From Ruminococcus sp. (GTDB lineage: Bacteria; Bacillota; Clostridia; Oscillospirales; Ruminococcaceae): a DNA stretch of 64,000 nt. Shown in pieces: positions 43,501-52,600 of this stretch (positions are counted from its first letter, which is position 1; each line of letters opens with the position of its first letter). The stretch covers positions 1-64,000 of the forward strand of contig JAEEVL010000011.1 of assembly GCA_016290875.1 (NCBI GenBank), written 5' to 3'. The notes under the pieces were generated by a model. The model saw only the letters and a list, made by a program, of their open reading frames with translations. It ran no database searches and was not told the origin of the DNA. The position numbers were made by a program, and so were the translations under genes.

Positions 43501-43962
43501 ATATTCAGCGGAACTCTCAGCTCCTTCAAGAAGGTAGCTTCAAGCCGCAGCCAGCTCTATACATTCAACAGCTCCGACAGCGATGCAAAGATCTGGGAGG
43601 ACGACCTCGGACACATCACAAAGAAGGGTGCCAAGGAAGAGCTCAGCGAGCTCGCAGCAACGCTGAAGAACGAAAAGCTCTACAAGTACTGCCGTCTTTC
43701 TATCGTAGGAAGCTGGATCTATCACGTAGAAGTATTCTACTGCCCGGCTTATCTCTTACAGGTGCTCGCTAATATGACTACCGGCGTAGGTCCTATGCTC
43801 GGACGCGATACAGCAGGAAAATACGCAACAGCCAAGACTTACTTCGTTGCAGCAAGCGGCAAGGTACCGCTCGTCGGCTGGACAACAGGCGGTATGCAGG
43901 ACACTCACGAGCCCGTGACATACTACCTCATCGCAAACAATAACTTCCAGTCTATCTCATGA
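40525..43962 (+). CDS. Large secreted lipase-like protein with Ca-binding repeats and an internal sorting signal
   Basis: 1,145 residues. Signal peptide (ANA-AS near 27); a CARDB-like domain (~30-110); Thr/Ala/Glu-rich spacer; then PRTGS (173-177) followed by a hydrophobic segment (~181-197), KKGK and a second hydrophobic segment ending AFVSA-AADD, which looks like a sorting signal fused to another signal peptide. Next come thrombospondin-3-type DxDxDGL repeats (~275-400), a middle region, and a class 3 lipase-like domain with nucleophile Ser887 in GHSRGAA and a candidate His in DTHEPVTYY. Predicted secreted esterase or lipase. GGAGGG precedes the ATG. Confidence 0.8.
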   Translation: MKKHLLAACSLAAAAGLAAIAPMSANAASDGLQDGISVRITSDKADYSVGEDVNLSVSVENTNSFDVNDIDVKLLLPDELEFKLNEAPEGKIDLKAGEKVGYSAIAVKAEKTEITTEAAPEAETQAETESSTVSTAAAEQAVSEASTEQTASTTAAVQPASTASAAPASESSPRTGSKGVTETAVTLVLSASLALYLGKKGKINRKTFSFILSLMLVSSAMPYDAFVSAAADDLITSSISVDTTITSGSKPLSIGASVSYSFEKSELAKAADDTDGDGLTNANELLFGTDPSKADTDSDGLTDGFEVLKLASDPLSADSDGNSVSDFNEDEDSDGLTNGKEQELGTNPLKADSDGDELSDSDEVSKYNTDPNKPDTDDDGLIDSDEIKLSLDPTKSSTDGTVPDAEKKIAQTISDSAKSEYLLASDNVFRPAVSGSVAGLIDRKVALDKDETTSFADNRSVLSDVIEFTSKNHEPVTLTFTYDATVTGDTSSFAIFCFNNEELTTLETTVDKDKRTISAEIKDDAFYFVADLDGFLSGYGIDALAENGEVVLPTVRSSVKSADAEAYDFDALKAAAAVDTVGAGSTGDWILLSDYSVVQLKSSISSISSNDSDSDGLKDSQEIYNKREVSLTSSIIDLLKKKGASESWYKNRSTITMWDFYSNPALPDTDFDGIDDNKDSVKKQNSSNTSNVFKGYYHWSQDGENRKTEKKVEFRLDYRNLLSGNTSYKKDLSVFGILGASDAYRDVYVDWTDGITGGSDTAGDFLRRFGCKDVTDYNITSSNGYDTDDVTEVIIGHRNVVTADGSTEVVIVEVRGTNGTNAEWSSNFDVGANTSNYTSLTGSHPEWTNKLNHKGFDVTANRAQAKIESYLRARGITKGSIFICGHSRGAAIADILGAKFEDNANFLSYTYAFATPNSTTSSTAGNYRTIFNIVNSDDLVPNLPLEYWGFRKYGTTKTISVADRYEDSSPFGDRTNSWEWLIGKDYDDINSSIFSGTLSSFKKVASSRSQLYTFNSSDSDAKIWEDDLGHITKKGAKEELSELAATLKNEKLYKYCRLSIVGSWIYHVEVFYCPAYLLQVLANMTTGVGPMLGRDTAGKYATAKTYFVAASGKVPLVGWTTGGMQDTHEPVTYYLIANNNFQSIS

Positions 43963-43988
43963 GCAAAGCTCACTGATACACAAACAAG

Positions 43989-44023
43989 AACTGCGTTCAG
44001 GATATCCTGAACGCAGTTTTTTT
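43989..44023 (+). terminator. Terminator of the lipase gene
   Basis: Self-complementary stem AACTGCGTTCAGG/CCTGAACGCAGTT followed by TTTTTTT. Confidence 0.95.
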
Positions 44024-44076
44024 ATCCTATAACGGCTATGCGGAGAATATCCGCCTTTTTATCGCCCGGAGAGAGC

Positions 44077-44973
44077 TCAGAGCTGTTTCAGCATCTCGTC
44101 TATCTTCTCCCTCGATGCAAGTCCTTCCGAGAAAGCTGTCGCACCGCCGCAGGCTGTACCGACTTTCAGCGCATAGTCCGGACCTTTTTCAATGCCCGAT
44201 ATAAATCCGGCAAGCATCGAGTCTCCTGCACCGACAGAGTTCACCACTGTTCCGCGGCATACTCCGCTCCTGTGAACAGCTCCGGACTCATCAAGAAGGA
44301 CCGCACCGTCACCTGCCATAGAGACAAGCACGTTCCTTGCACCGAGTTCACGCAGTTTGCCTGCGTAGAGCTCCACATCTTCAAAGCCGCTTATATTTAC
44401 GCCGAAGATCCCGCCAAGCTCCTGATCGTTCGGCTTTATAAGGAACGGATGATATTTCAGCACATTCAGCAGAAGCTCTCCGGAAGCATCAACAACTGTC
44501 CTTATACCTCTGCCGGAAAGCCTTTGCAGTATCCTCTCGTATACATCAGACGGAAGGCTTTTCGGTATGCTTCCTGCAAGTATCAGCGTATCGTCTGCAG
44601 AAAGCCCGTCAAGCCGCACAAAGAGCTTTTCAAGTGAAGCATTGTCTATATCCGGCCCCTGACCGTTCAGTTCGGTCTCAACGCCGGATCTTATCTTGAC
44701 GTTTATACGGGAATTACCGGCAGGAAGTCTGATGAAATCCGTTTCTATGCCCATTGCACGGGCGCCGTTCTCAATAGCCTCGCCCGTAAAGCCTGCCGTG
44801 AAGCCGAGCGCGACCGAGCGCACACCGAGCTCCGCAAGAACTATCGAGACATTTATGCCCTTTCCGCCGAAAAACATATTCTCGGATTCGGCGCGGTTAA
44901 CGCTGCCGGGAACGAGCTCTCCCGTACGTACAACATAGTCGATAGCAGGATTGAATGTGACTGTATATATCAA
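44077..44973 (-). CDS. PfkB-family kinase, 1-phosphofructokinase/tagatose-6-phosphate kinase type
   Basis: 298 residues. N-terminal TVTFNPAIDYVV and FFGGKGINVS, and C-terminal VNSVGAGDSMLAGF with the catalytic Asp, define the FruK/LacC branch of PfkB kinases, which phosphorylate a sugar phosphate with ATP. The exact substrate is uncertain; no PTS gene is nearby. The start is TTG (44973) behind AAGGTGATG, only 15 nt after the LRR-dockerin stop, so it may be read from the same transcript, an odd pairing. Confidence 0.85.
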   Translation of the reverse strand: MIYTVTFNPAIDYVVRTGELVPGSVNRAESENMFFGGKGINVSIVLAELGVRSVALGFTAGFTGEAIENGARAMGIETDFIRLPAGNSRINVKIRSGVETELNGQGPDIDNASLEKLFVRLDGLSADDTLILAGSIPKSLPSDVYERILQRLSGRGIRTVVDASGELLLNVLKYHPFLIKPNDQELGGIFGVNISGFEDVELYAGKLRELGARNVLVSMAGDGAVLLDESGAVHRSGVCRGTVVNSVGAGDSMLAGFISGIEKGPDYALKVGTACGGATAFSEGLASREKIDEMLKQL

Positions 44974-44988
44974 AGTACCATCACCTTA

Positions 44989-47817
44989 TCAGAATTTATC
45001 TATCAGTCCGAGTTTGAATTTCTGTATGAGAAGTGCATCAGAATTTGAAAGGCCCTTCTTTCCGTCAACATCAGCGTTTATCTCGCCCTGAGCAGTTATG
45101 CTGAGTTCAGACTTGCCCTGTGCGTACTTGTCGGGGTTCGTAGCGGCCTGCATAACGAGCACAGCATCAGCTATATTGACATTATTATCGAGATTAGCAT
45201 CACCTGCGAGAGTTACTGTAAGTTCAACATATGTTTCAGTCTCAGTTCCTCTAGCTTTGAAATCACGGCCATACTTCTTGGCATATGCCTGAGCTGTCGA
45301 GTTCGAGAAACCGCATATAGTACCTGTAAACGAATAGCTGTAATTGTACATATCATCATGACCGATGATATTGCAGATAGTTGCTGCATTTTCATAGATC
45401 TCACAATCAGGATTCAGAATAGTTATTTTAGCCAAAGAAGGGCATTCGCTGAAAGCTCCTTTACCTATACTCGTAACCGAAGCAGGGATAGTTATCGAGC
45501 TAAGACCAGAATGTGAAAAAGTACCATCGCCTATCTTTGTGACAGTATCAGGAATAGTGATCGAATCTAAAGAAGAACACATATCAAAGGCGCTGTCGCC
45601 TATGCTTGTTACTGAATTCGGGATTTTGACCGACCTAAGGCCCAAGCACCAGCCAAAAGCATTCTTGCCTATACTTGTTACCGAATTAGGAATAGTCACA
45701 GCGTCCAGACTTCTGCACTGATAGAAAGTCCAGTCATTTATTATTTTCAAAGAACCAGGGATATTTACTGATTTCAGTTCAAAGCATCCTTCAAAAGCAC
45801 TTTCGCCTATGCTTGTTACTGAATCCGGTATAGCTGCCGATTCAAGAGCCTCACAACCGCTAAAAGCATAATTGCCTATTGTTTCGACAGAAGACGGAAT
45901 AACTATCGACTCAAGGCTTTTGCAATCCTCAAACAAACGAAAAGACACAGCTTCAAGACTATCTGGAAGTTCTACTGATTTAAGACTTTCACAGCCAAAG
46001 AACGCACTCATTCCTATAACCGAAACAGAATCGGGGATATCAATTGTTTCGAGCTTAGTGCATCCTGAAAACGCATGAACACCTATAGAAGTCAGAGTTT
46101 CCGGAAGCACTATTTTTTTGATGTTCTCTCCGTCAAAAGCACCTACTCCGTATAGTGTCCTCTCAGGCAGACCATCGATACCTGTTACAGGAACGCCGTT
46201 CACCTCACTTGGAACAACAACTGTTTCCGGATCATTTTCATCGCAGTAATAAAGCAAGAACGCTTCATCTTCATAGACATCAAATAAGAATCCGTCTTTC
46301 TCAACACGCTGGCATTCTTTTATCGTTTCTTCAATATCTCTGAAATTACGTCCGTACTTCTCAGCATATGCCTGAGCTGTCGAGTCCTTGAAACCGCATA
46401 TAGTACCAGTGAACGAATAGCTATATTTGAACTCATCATCATGGCCGATGACATTACAGATAGTGTCTGCACCATCATATATTTCGCAATCAGGGTTCAG
46501 AATAGTTATTGAATTCAAAGATGCGCATTCGCTGAAAGCGCCCTCGCCTATACTTGTGACTGAAGCAGGGATAGTTATAGAGCTAAGACCAGCACAATTT
46601 GAAAAAGCACCTGCTCCTATGCTTGTAACTGAATCAGGTATGATCACTGAATCCAAAGGACACATATAGAAAGCGCCGTCGCCTATGCTTTTAACCGAAT
46701 CAGGAATAGTTATTGAAGTAAGCTTTGAACACCACCAAAAAGCACATTTATCTATACTCGTTACTGTATTCGGGATAGTTACTGATGAAAGATTTCTGCA
46801 TTCATAAAAAAGACCTTCACCTATATTTGTGACTGAATCAGGGATAATAATAGATTTCAGGCCCTCACAGCCATAAAAAGCTTCATTTCCTATGCTTGTT
46901 ACTGAATCAGGAATATTGATCGTTGTAAGACTTGTGCACTCAACGAAAGCACCTTTACCTATAGTTTTTACTGACTCAGGAATAGTTATTGAAGCAAGTT
47001 TTTCACAATAATAAAAAGTGTGTTCAGATATTTCTGTTACCTTATCCGGGATAACTGCTTCTGTAAGGCTGACGCATTTAGCAAAAGCAAACTCTCCTAT
47101 GCTTTCAACTGAAGTGGGAATATTTATCGAAGCAAGTTTTCCGCAGGAAGCAAAGGCACCATAACCTATGCTTGTAACCGTCTCCGGAATAGTAACAGAT
47201 TCAATATTTTTGCAGTTTACAAAAGCACGGTCAGCTATGGTTGTAACTGTTTCAGGGATAACATAATCCACTACAGAGCTGCCGCACGGATATGCTATAA
47301 TAGTTGTTTCATCTTTGCTGTACAATACGCCTTCAATGCTTGTGTAATTAGGATTGTTTTCCGAAACACCGATCTCTGCAAGGCTTGAACAATTTGAAAA
47401 CGCTCCAGGTCCTATGCTTGTAATTGTCTCCGGAACAGTGAATGACGTAAGACTTGCGCATCCGGCAAATGCTGTACTGCCTATGCTTGTAACAGAATCA
47501 GGAATAGTTATTGATGTGATTTTCTTACAATCCTTGAAAGCGCTGTTGCCTATTTTTGTTATCGGCAAACCGTTGACCTCGCCCGGGATAACGAATTCTC
47601 CTTCAGTCTCCACATCACAGTCAGTGATCTCAGCATGATCTTTGTACTCGATGTATCGCAGTGGAGAACCCAAATAATAAGTAGCAATAAACTCATTTCC
47701 GTAATCATCGGTAAGCGCATTAGCAGTCATAGTACTTTCGGGCGCATACTGACGAGCAGCCGGAAGAGAACCTCCGACTATACACAGAGCAAGAATAGCT
47801 GCTGCAATTTTTTTCAT
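44989..47817 (-). CDS. Secreted leucine-rich-repeat (BspA-type) protein with dockerin
   Basis: 942 residues. Signal peptide; two blocks of BspA/LRR_5 repeats (~75-475 and ~540-830) built on the IPDSVTSIGxxAFxxC unit; C-terminal type I dockerin (~870-940: GDANLDNNVNIADAVLVM and ADVDGKKGLSNSDALLIQK). The blocks are each followed by a similar segment (TICNVIGHDDEF / TICNIIGHDDMY), so the protein arose by internal duplication. It should attach to a cellulosome scaffold and present a binding surface. GGGAGG precedes the ATG. Confidence 0.92.
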   Translation of the reverse strand: MKKIAAAILALCIVGGSLPAARQYAPESTMTANALTDDYGNEFIATYYLGSPLRYIEYKDHAEITDCDVETEGEFVIPGEVNGLPITKIGNSAFKDCKKITSITIPDSVTSIGSTAFAGCASLTSFTVPETITSIGPGAFSNCSSLAEIGVSENNPNYTSIEGVLYSKDETTIIAYPCGSSVVDYVIPETVTTIADRAFVNCKNIESVTIPETVTSIGYGAFASCGKLASINIPTSVESIGEFAFAKCVSLTEAVIPDKVTEISEHTFYYCEKLASITIPESVKTIGKGAFVECTSLTTINIPDSVTSIGNEAFYGCEGLKSIIIPDSVTNIGEGLFYECRNLSSVTIPNTVTSIDKCAFWWCSKLTSITIPDSVKSIGDGAFYMCPLDSVIIPDSVTSIGAGAFSNCAGLSSITIPASVTSIGEGAFSECASLNSITILNPDCEIYDGADTICNVIGHDDEFKYSYSFTGTICGFKDSTAQAYAEKYGRNFRDIEETIKECQRVEKDGFLFDVYEDEAFLLYYCDENDPETVVVPSEVNGVPVTGIDGLPERTLYGVGAFDGENIKKIVLPETLTSIGVHAFSGCTKLETIDIPDSVSVIGMSAFFGCESLKSVELPDSLEAVSFRLFEDCKSLESIVIPSSVETIGNYAFSGCEALESAAIPDSVTSIGESAFEGCFELKSVNIPGSLKIINDWTFYQCRSLDAVTIPNSVTSIGKNAFGWCLGLRSVKIPNSVTSIGDSAFDMCSSLDSITIPDTVTKIGDGTFSHSGLSSITIPASVTSIGKGAFSECPSLAKITILNPDCEIYENAATICNIIGHDDMYNYSYSFTGTICGFSNSTAQAYAKKYGRDFKARGTETETYVELTVTLAGDANLDNNVNIADAVLVMQAATNPDKYAQGKSELSITAQGEINADVDGKKGLSNSDALLIQKFKLGLIDKF

Positions 47818-48036
47818 GATAAAAACCTCCCTATTTCTTCAAATGTAATTTTTCATGTATAAACGCAAAGGTTTTCATTTACAGCAACGTATCCAGCAAC
47901 AGCATAGTTCAGATCTGAAAGGTTTAAATCTTTTTCTTATCAGAAGGCTGCAAAGAAAGCCGTCTTTTCTGTCCCTAATAGAATGAACTGCTCAATACAT
48001 TCCCCAAATGATTATCCCTAAAGCATTTATACTCTA

Positions 48037-48065
48037 ATTATAGCCATATTTTAAGATGATGTCAA
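48037..48065 (-). promoter_or_regulatory. Sigma-A promoter of the LRR-dockerin gene
   Basis: TTGACA (48060-48065), 17-bp spacer, TATAAT (48037-48042) on the minus strand. A ~210-nt leader follows (48030-47818) with a CAGAA..GGCT/AGCC..TTCTG hairpin near 47942-47975; no known riboswitch recognised. Confidence 0.85.
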
Positions 48066-48116
48066 TATATTTTTACAGTAAATTGTAAACTTATTTATAA
48101 CAGGCAGCTATTTCTG

Positions 48117-48145
48117 TTGCTATTTAAATCAATATATGTTATAAT
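48117..48145 (+). promoter_or_regulatory. Promoter of the metallophosphoesterase gene
   Basis: TTGCTA (48117-48122), 17-bp spacer, TATAAT (48140-48145). Confidence 0.7.
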
Positions 48146-48177
48146 AATGTAAATTCTCGAACAAAAGGAGGCTGCTT

Positions 48178-49275
48178 ATGATAATGTGGATAATAATATT
48201 CCTGCTCGTCATCATTTTTTCGCTCGGAGCAATAGTTTTTCTTGTCAGGGGCTTCCACAAATTCAGCTTTATTAACAAGCTGGCCAATAAAAACAAACGC
48301 CTTTCGTGGACAGCAGCGATAGTTCCGGTCGCTCTCATAGTTGTCCTGTCGGCAGTTCTTCTCAATTACTGGGCGACAATGATAATACTGATACATCTCT
48401 TTATCTTCTGGGCAGTTGCAGCCGGGATAGGAAAACTCATCCGAAGAAAGCGCGAAATGAAGCACAACATTGAAGGTGCAGCTGCAATCCTATTCACAGC
48501 TGTATACCTCGGCATAGGCTGGTATTTCGCACACCATGTCTACCGGACAAGCTACACCTTCTCCACCAAAAAAGATCTCGGACAGGAACAGCTCCGCATC
48601 GTCGGTATCGCTGACCTGCATCTCGGTCTCACTCTCGACGGTGACAGCTTCGTGGAACAATGTGACCGTATCAGCGATGAAAAGCCGGACGTAGTGCTCG
48701 TTGCCGGAGACTTTGTAGACGACGACTCCAACAGAGACGATATGATAAAAGCCTGCCGTGCTCTCGGCGCGATAAACGCGAAATACGGTATTTATTTCAC
48801 AATGGGCAATCATGATGCAGGCTACGGCAATGGACGTGATTTCAGTCTTGACGATCTGACCGACGAGCTGAAAAAGAACCATGTGACCGTCCTTGAGGAC
48901 GAAAGTGTCCTTGTAAATGACAGCTTCTATATAATAGGTAGAAAGGATACTTCCGATTCCGACCGCCTGTCTATGGAAAAGCTCGTCAGCGGCCTGGACA
49001 AGTCCAGATACATCATAACAGCCGACCACCAGCCGAATGACTACGATAACGAAGCCGGACTTTCTGACCTTGTATTTTCCGGTCATACTCATGGCGGACA
49101 CATATTCCCTGCCGGATACATAGGACTGCTCATCGGAGCAAACGACAAAGTCTACGGCAGTGAGAAACGTGACGGAACAGATTTCGTTGTCACATCAGGT
49201 ATCTCAGGCTGGGCGATACCATTCAAAACCGGTGCACGATCTGAGTATGTAGTTATGGATATATGCGGCGATTAA
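48178..49275 (+). CDS. Membrane-anchored metallophosphoesterase
   Basis: 365 residues. Four N-terminal membrane helices (~3-125), then a calcineurin-like phosphoesterase with all metal-binding motifs: ADLHLG, GDFVDDD, GNHDAG, ADHQP and GHTHGGH. Of the YkoQ/YkuE type, acting at the outer face of the membrane on a phosphate ester, possibly of a lipid or wall polymer; the substrate is not known. AAAGGAGG precedes the ATG. Single-gene transcript with its own promoter and terminator. Confidence 0.88.
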   Translation: MIMWIIIFLLVIIFSLGAIVFLVRGFHKFSFINKLANKNKRLSWTAAIVPVALIVVLSAVLLNYWATMIILIHLFIFWAVAAGIGKLIRRKREMKHNIEGAAAILFTAVYLGIGWYFAHHVYRTSYTFSTKKDLGQEQLRIVGIADLHLGLTLDGDSFVEQCDRISDEKPDVVLVAGDFVDDDSNRDDMIKACRALGAINAKYGIYFTMGNHDAGYGNGRDFSLDDLTDELKKNHVTVLEDESVLVNDSFYIIGRKDTSDSDRLSMEKLVSGLDKSRYIITADHQPNDYDNEAGLSDLVFSGHTHGGHIFPAGYIGLLIGANDKVYGSEKRDGTDFVVTSGISGWAIPFKTGARSEYVVMDICGD

Positions 49276-49321
49276 TTCATTTAACTGTTATTCCCGGGTG
49301 TATATTCTAGATATATAATGT

Positions 49322-49357
49322 AGAGAGAAGTGTTCAAACGCACTTCTCTTTATTTTT
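49322..49357 (+). terminator. Terminator of the metallophosphoesterase gene
   Basis: AGAGAAGTG pairs with CACTTCTCT around an 8-nt loop, followed by TTATTTTTAT. Confidence 0.9.
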
Positions 49358-49413
49358 ATATTTAACTTTAGTGAAGAAAGCAGGCAATCAGAATGTCATA
49401 ATTTTATTATTTT

Positions 49414-49457
49414 TGTCATGATTTTTGCATACTTTTCAACACCAACCGTGATATAAT
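49414..49457 (+). promoter_or_regulatory. GH10/GH43 promoter with shared glycoside-hydrolase element
   Basis: TGTCAT-N7-G-CATAC (49414-49432), 19 bp, then TATAAT (49452-49457). No -35 hexamer. A second, partial TGTCAT copy lies 21 bp upstream (49393). The ~165-nt leader that follows shows no recognised element. Confidence 0.65.
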
Positions 49458-49630
49458 ATAAAATACTACAGGAGGGTTTGGCACACGTCACAAAACTATA
49501 CGACTATATTCATATTTTCCACCTAATCTGCACATTGTGGGTTGTGAACAAATAATGAATAGTGTATAATAGCTTTTGACAAGTACGGAATCGTGTGTCC
49601 AGTTATTATAATTCCAAGGAGATGATTATC

Positions 49631-52600
49631 ATGAAGAAACACAGATTGCTTGCCGCTGCAACTACTGCTGCTTGCCTGTCAAGTTTCCTGACAGTTCTTC
49701 CCGGCGCAGTTGCTCCTTCATATGCTGCTTCTGTTGTAAGCAACAACTTTGAAACTACCTATGAAGGCTGGCATGGCACAACCGATGAATTCCAGATCGA
49801 AGCCGTTAACGGTGCAGGCTTCGAAAACTCACGCGGTATGGCTGTTAAAGGCAGAACAACACCTGCCGACGGTGCTGCTTCATCCAAGGGTCTCTGGCTC
49901 GAGGGCGGTATCAATTACAGCTATAACCTCAAAGTGTTCGCAAAGACCGATGAAACATTCCACCTCACACTCCTTTACAAGGATATGGAGACAGATGAGG
50001 AAACAACTGTTGAGCTCGTAAACAAGGATGTCAAAGCCGGCGAATGGACTGACCTCTCAACGTCATTCAAGGCTCCCGAGAATACTTACGAGTATCTCAT
50101 GACTCTCACCACAGACAGCACAAACGACTTCTGGTTCGATGATGTCCTCATCACACAGAAGAAGAAGTTCGGTACTGCAAGCGCAGCTCCCTCAGGAAAG
50201 GGACTCATGGATGAGTTCGCTAAATACTTCCGCGTAGGTAATATCCTCAACGGCGGTACTGTTACCAACTCAGCTATCACTGCTATCATGCTCAAGGACC
50301 ACAACGCTATCGAGTGTGAGAACGAGACAAAGCCTGATGCTACTATCGTTCAGAGCGGCTCAACTGACACAAATGTCAAGGTATCTCTCAACCGCTGTGC
50401 TGCTATCTGCGACTTTGCTCAGAAAAACGGCATCGGCTTCAGAGGTCATACTCTTGTATGGCACAGCCAGACTCCTGAGTGGTTCTTCAAGCAGGGATTC
50501 AGCAACAATAACGGTTATGTAAATTCTGAAACAATGGATAAGCGTATGAAAAGCTACATACAGAATATGTTCAATGCTTTCAAAACGCAGTATCCTTCCC
50601 TTGATCTCTATGCGTACGACGTATGTAACGAAGTAATCTACGACGGTACAGCCGGTCAGGGTGGTCTAAGACCTACAAACGGCACAAACGGCGAGAACGG
50701 ATCATCTGCATGGGTAAGAGTTTACGGAAACAACTCATTCGTAGAAAAGGCTTTCACCTATGCAAGAGAGTATGCTCCAAAGACCTGTAAGCTCTACTAC
50801 AACGATTATAACGAATTTGCTTACGACAAGCAGAACTGTATCATCAACACAATCCTCAAGCCTCTCAAGCAGAAGGGTGTGCTCGACGGTATGGGAATGC
50901 AGTCTCACCTCAACTGTGCTGCAAGCGGCGCATGGGGCGACACACAGTCTTACCTCGCTGCTATGGATAAGTACCTCAACCTCGGCATCGATGTTCAGGT
51001 AACAGAGCTCGACCTCTCAACAGAGGGCGGCAAATATTCAGATTCACAGCAGGCTACAAAGTATGCTGCTATATTCAAGCACGCTATGGACTGGAACAAG
51101 AGCCACCCCAACGGACCTAACGTAACTCTCGTTCAGGTATGGGGACCCAACGACAATAACTCCTGGGTAGCTACAGACAGAGCTTCCGGAAAGCCCAACA
51201 ATCCGCTTCTCTACACCGGCAACAACCAGCCTAAGTCAGCTTACAATGCTATCACAGCACTCGTAAATGACAGCGACTGGGGCATAGGCAAACCCTATAC
51301 AGGCCCCGGTGCAGGTGAGTACATTCCTCCGGAGCCCGTTAAGCCCGATGCTAACGGTTACTACTTCCACCACACATTTGAAGGTACTGACCACGGCTGG
51401 GAAACAAGATTCTCAGAGAAGGTCAGCACAAGCGGACGTACTGCTTATCAGGGCAGCGAAGCTCTCCTCGTTCAGGGCAGAACAGCCGGCTGGAACGGTG
51501 CTAAGTTCGCACTCGATTCCAATCCCTTCGAGGCAGGCAAGGCATTCAGCTTCTCAACTAATGTTCAGTACCTCGACGGCGATGAAGATTCAGAGACATT
51601 CATGATGAAGCTCGAGTACACAGGCGCTGACGGAGAGGTTCACTACGATTCTATCGCTGAGGGCACAGCTCCTAAGGGCGAATGGCTCCAGCTCGCAAAT
51701 ACAAGCTACACGCTCCCTGAGGACGCTACCAACGCATACATCTACGTTGAGTCCGCAGGCAAGGAAACAGACGGCGCTACATACCCCAATTTCTATATTG
51801 ACGATGTATACGGCGCTGTTGAAGGCACAAAGATCGCCGGTGCAGGCAAGCCTACTGTACGTACTCTCGTACTCGGCGACCTTACATTCGACGGCAGGAT
51901 CGATGTATTCGATGCTATCCTCGCTCGCAAGGGCCTCACAAAGGGCAGCTTCGCAGATGATCTTACAAAGAAGGCTGCTGACGTTGACCAGAACGGCGTA
52001 GTTGAAGCTGCTGATATCGTTCTTCTCCACAACTATCTCCTCGGCAGGATCAAAAAGTTTCCTGTCGCAGAAAAGATAATTGATACCGGAGCTATGGAAG
52101 AGATCTTCAAGAGCGTTTCAACCAAGACAAGCTGGAAGAAGGACGGCGAGAACAACCCGCTTACAACTCAGCGTTTCGGCGCTGATCCCGGCTGGCTGGT
52201 TCATGACGGAAGACTCTACCTCTACACAACAAACGATGCATTCGAGTACAAGAGTGACGGAAGAATGCAGGAAAACACATACAACTCAGGTACTATCAAC
52301 TGTGTATCCTCTGCTGATCTGGTAAACTGGACAGACCACGGTGCAATGCCTATCGCTGACAGAAACGGCAGAACACAGAACGGTGCTGCTAAGTGGGCAA
52401 GTGCTGCATGGGCTCCCGATGCCTGCTCCAAGACATTTGTGGAAAATGGCAAAACAATAACAAAGTTCTATCTCTTCTTCGCTAACAGCGGCGGCGGTAT
52501 CGGCGTTGTTATGGGTGACAGCCCGACAGGTCCCTGGACAGATCCTATCGGCGGCGCTCTCCTCTCACACAACTCACCTAACTGCTCAAATGTTGAGTGG

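Noticed and set aside
45539..46669. Several plus-strand ORFs opposite the LRR gene
   Set aside because: They are antisense readings of the repeated LRR unit and repeat with it.
44989..47817. DNA repeats in the LRR region as a repeat array
   Set aside because: The repetition is protein-level LRR structure inside one reading frame; no CRISPR-like direct repeats with unique spacers occur anywhere in the window.
49470..49555. TTG-started 26-codon ORF in the GH10 leader
   Set aside because: An AGGAGGG lies only about two bases before the TTG, too close for initiation, and the peptide has no notable feature.
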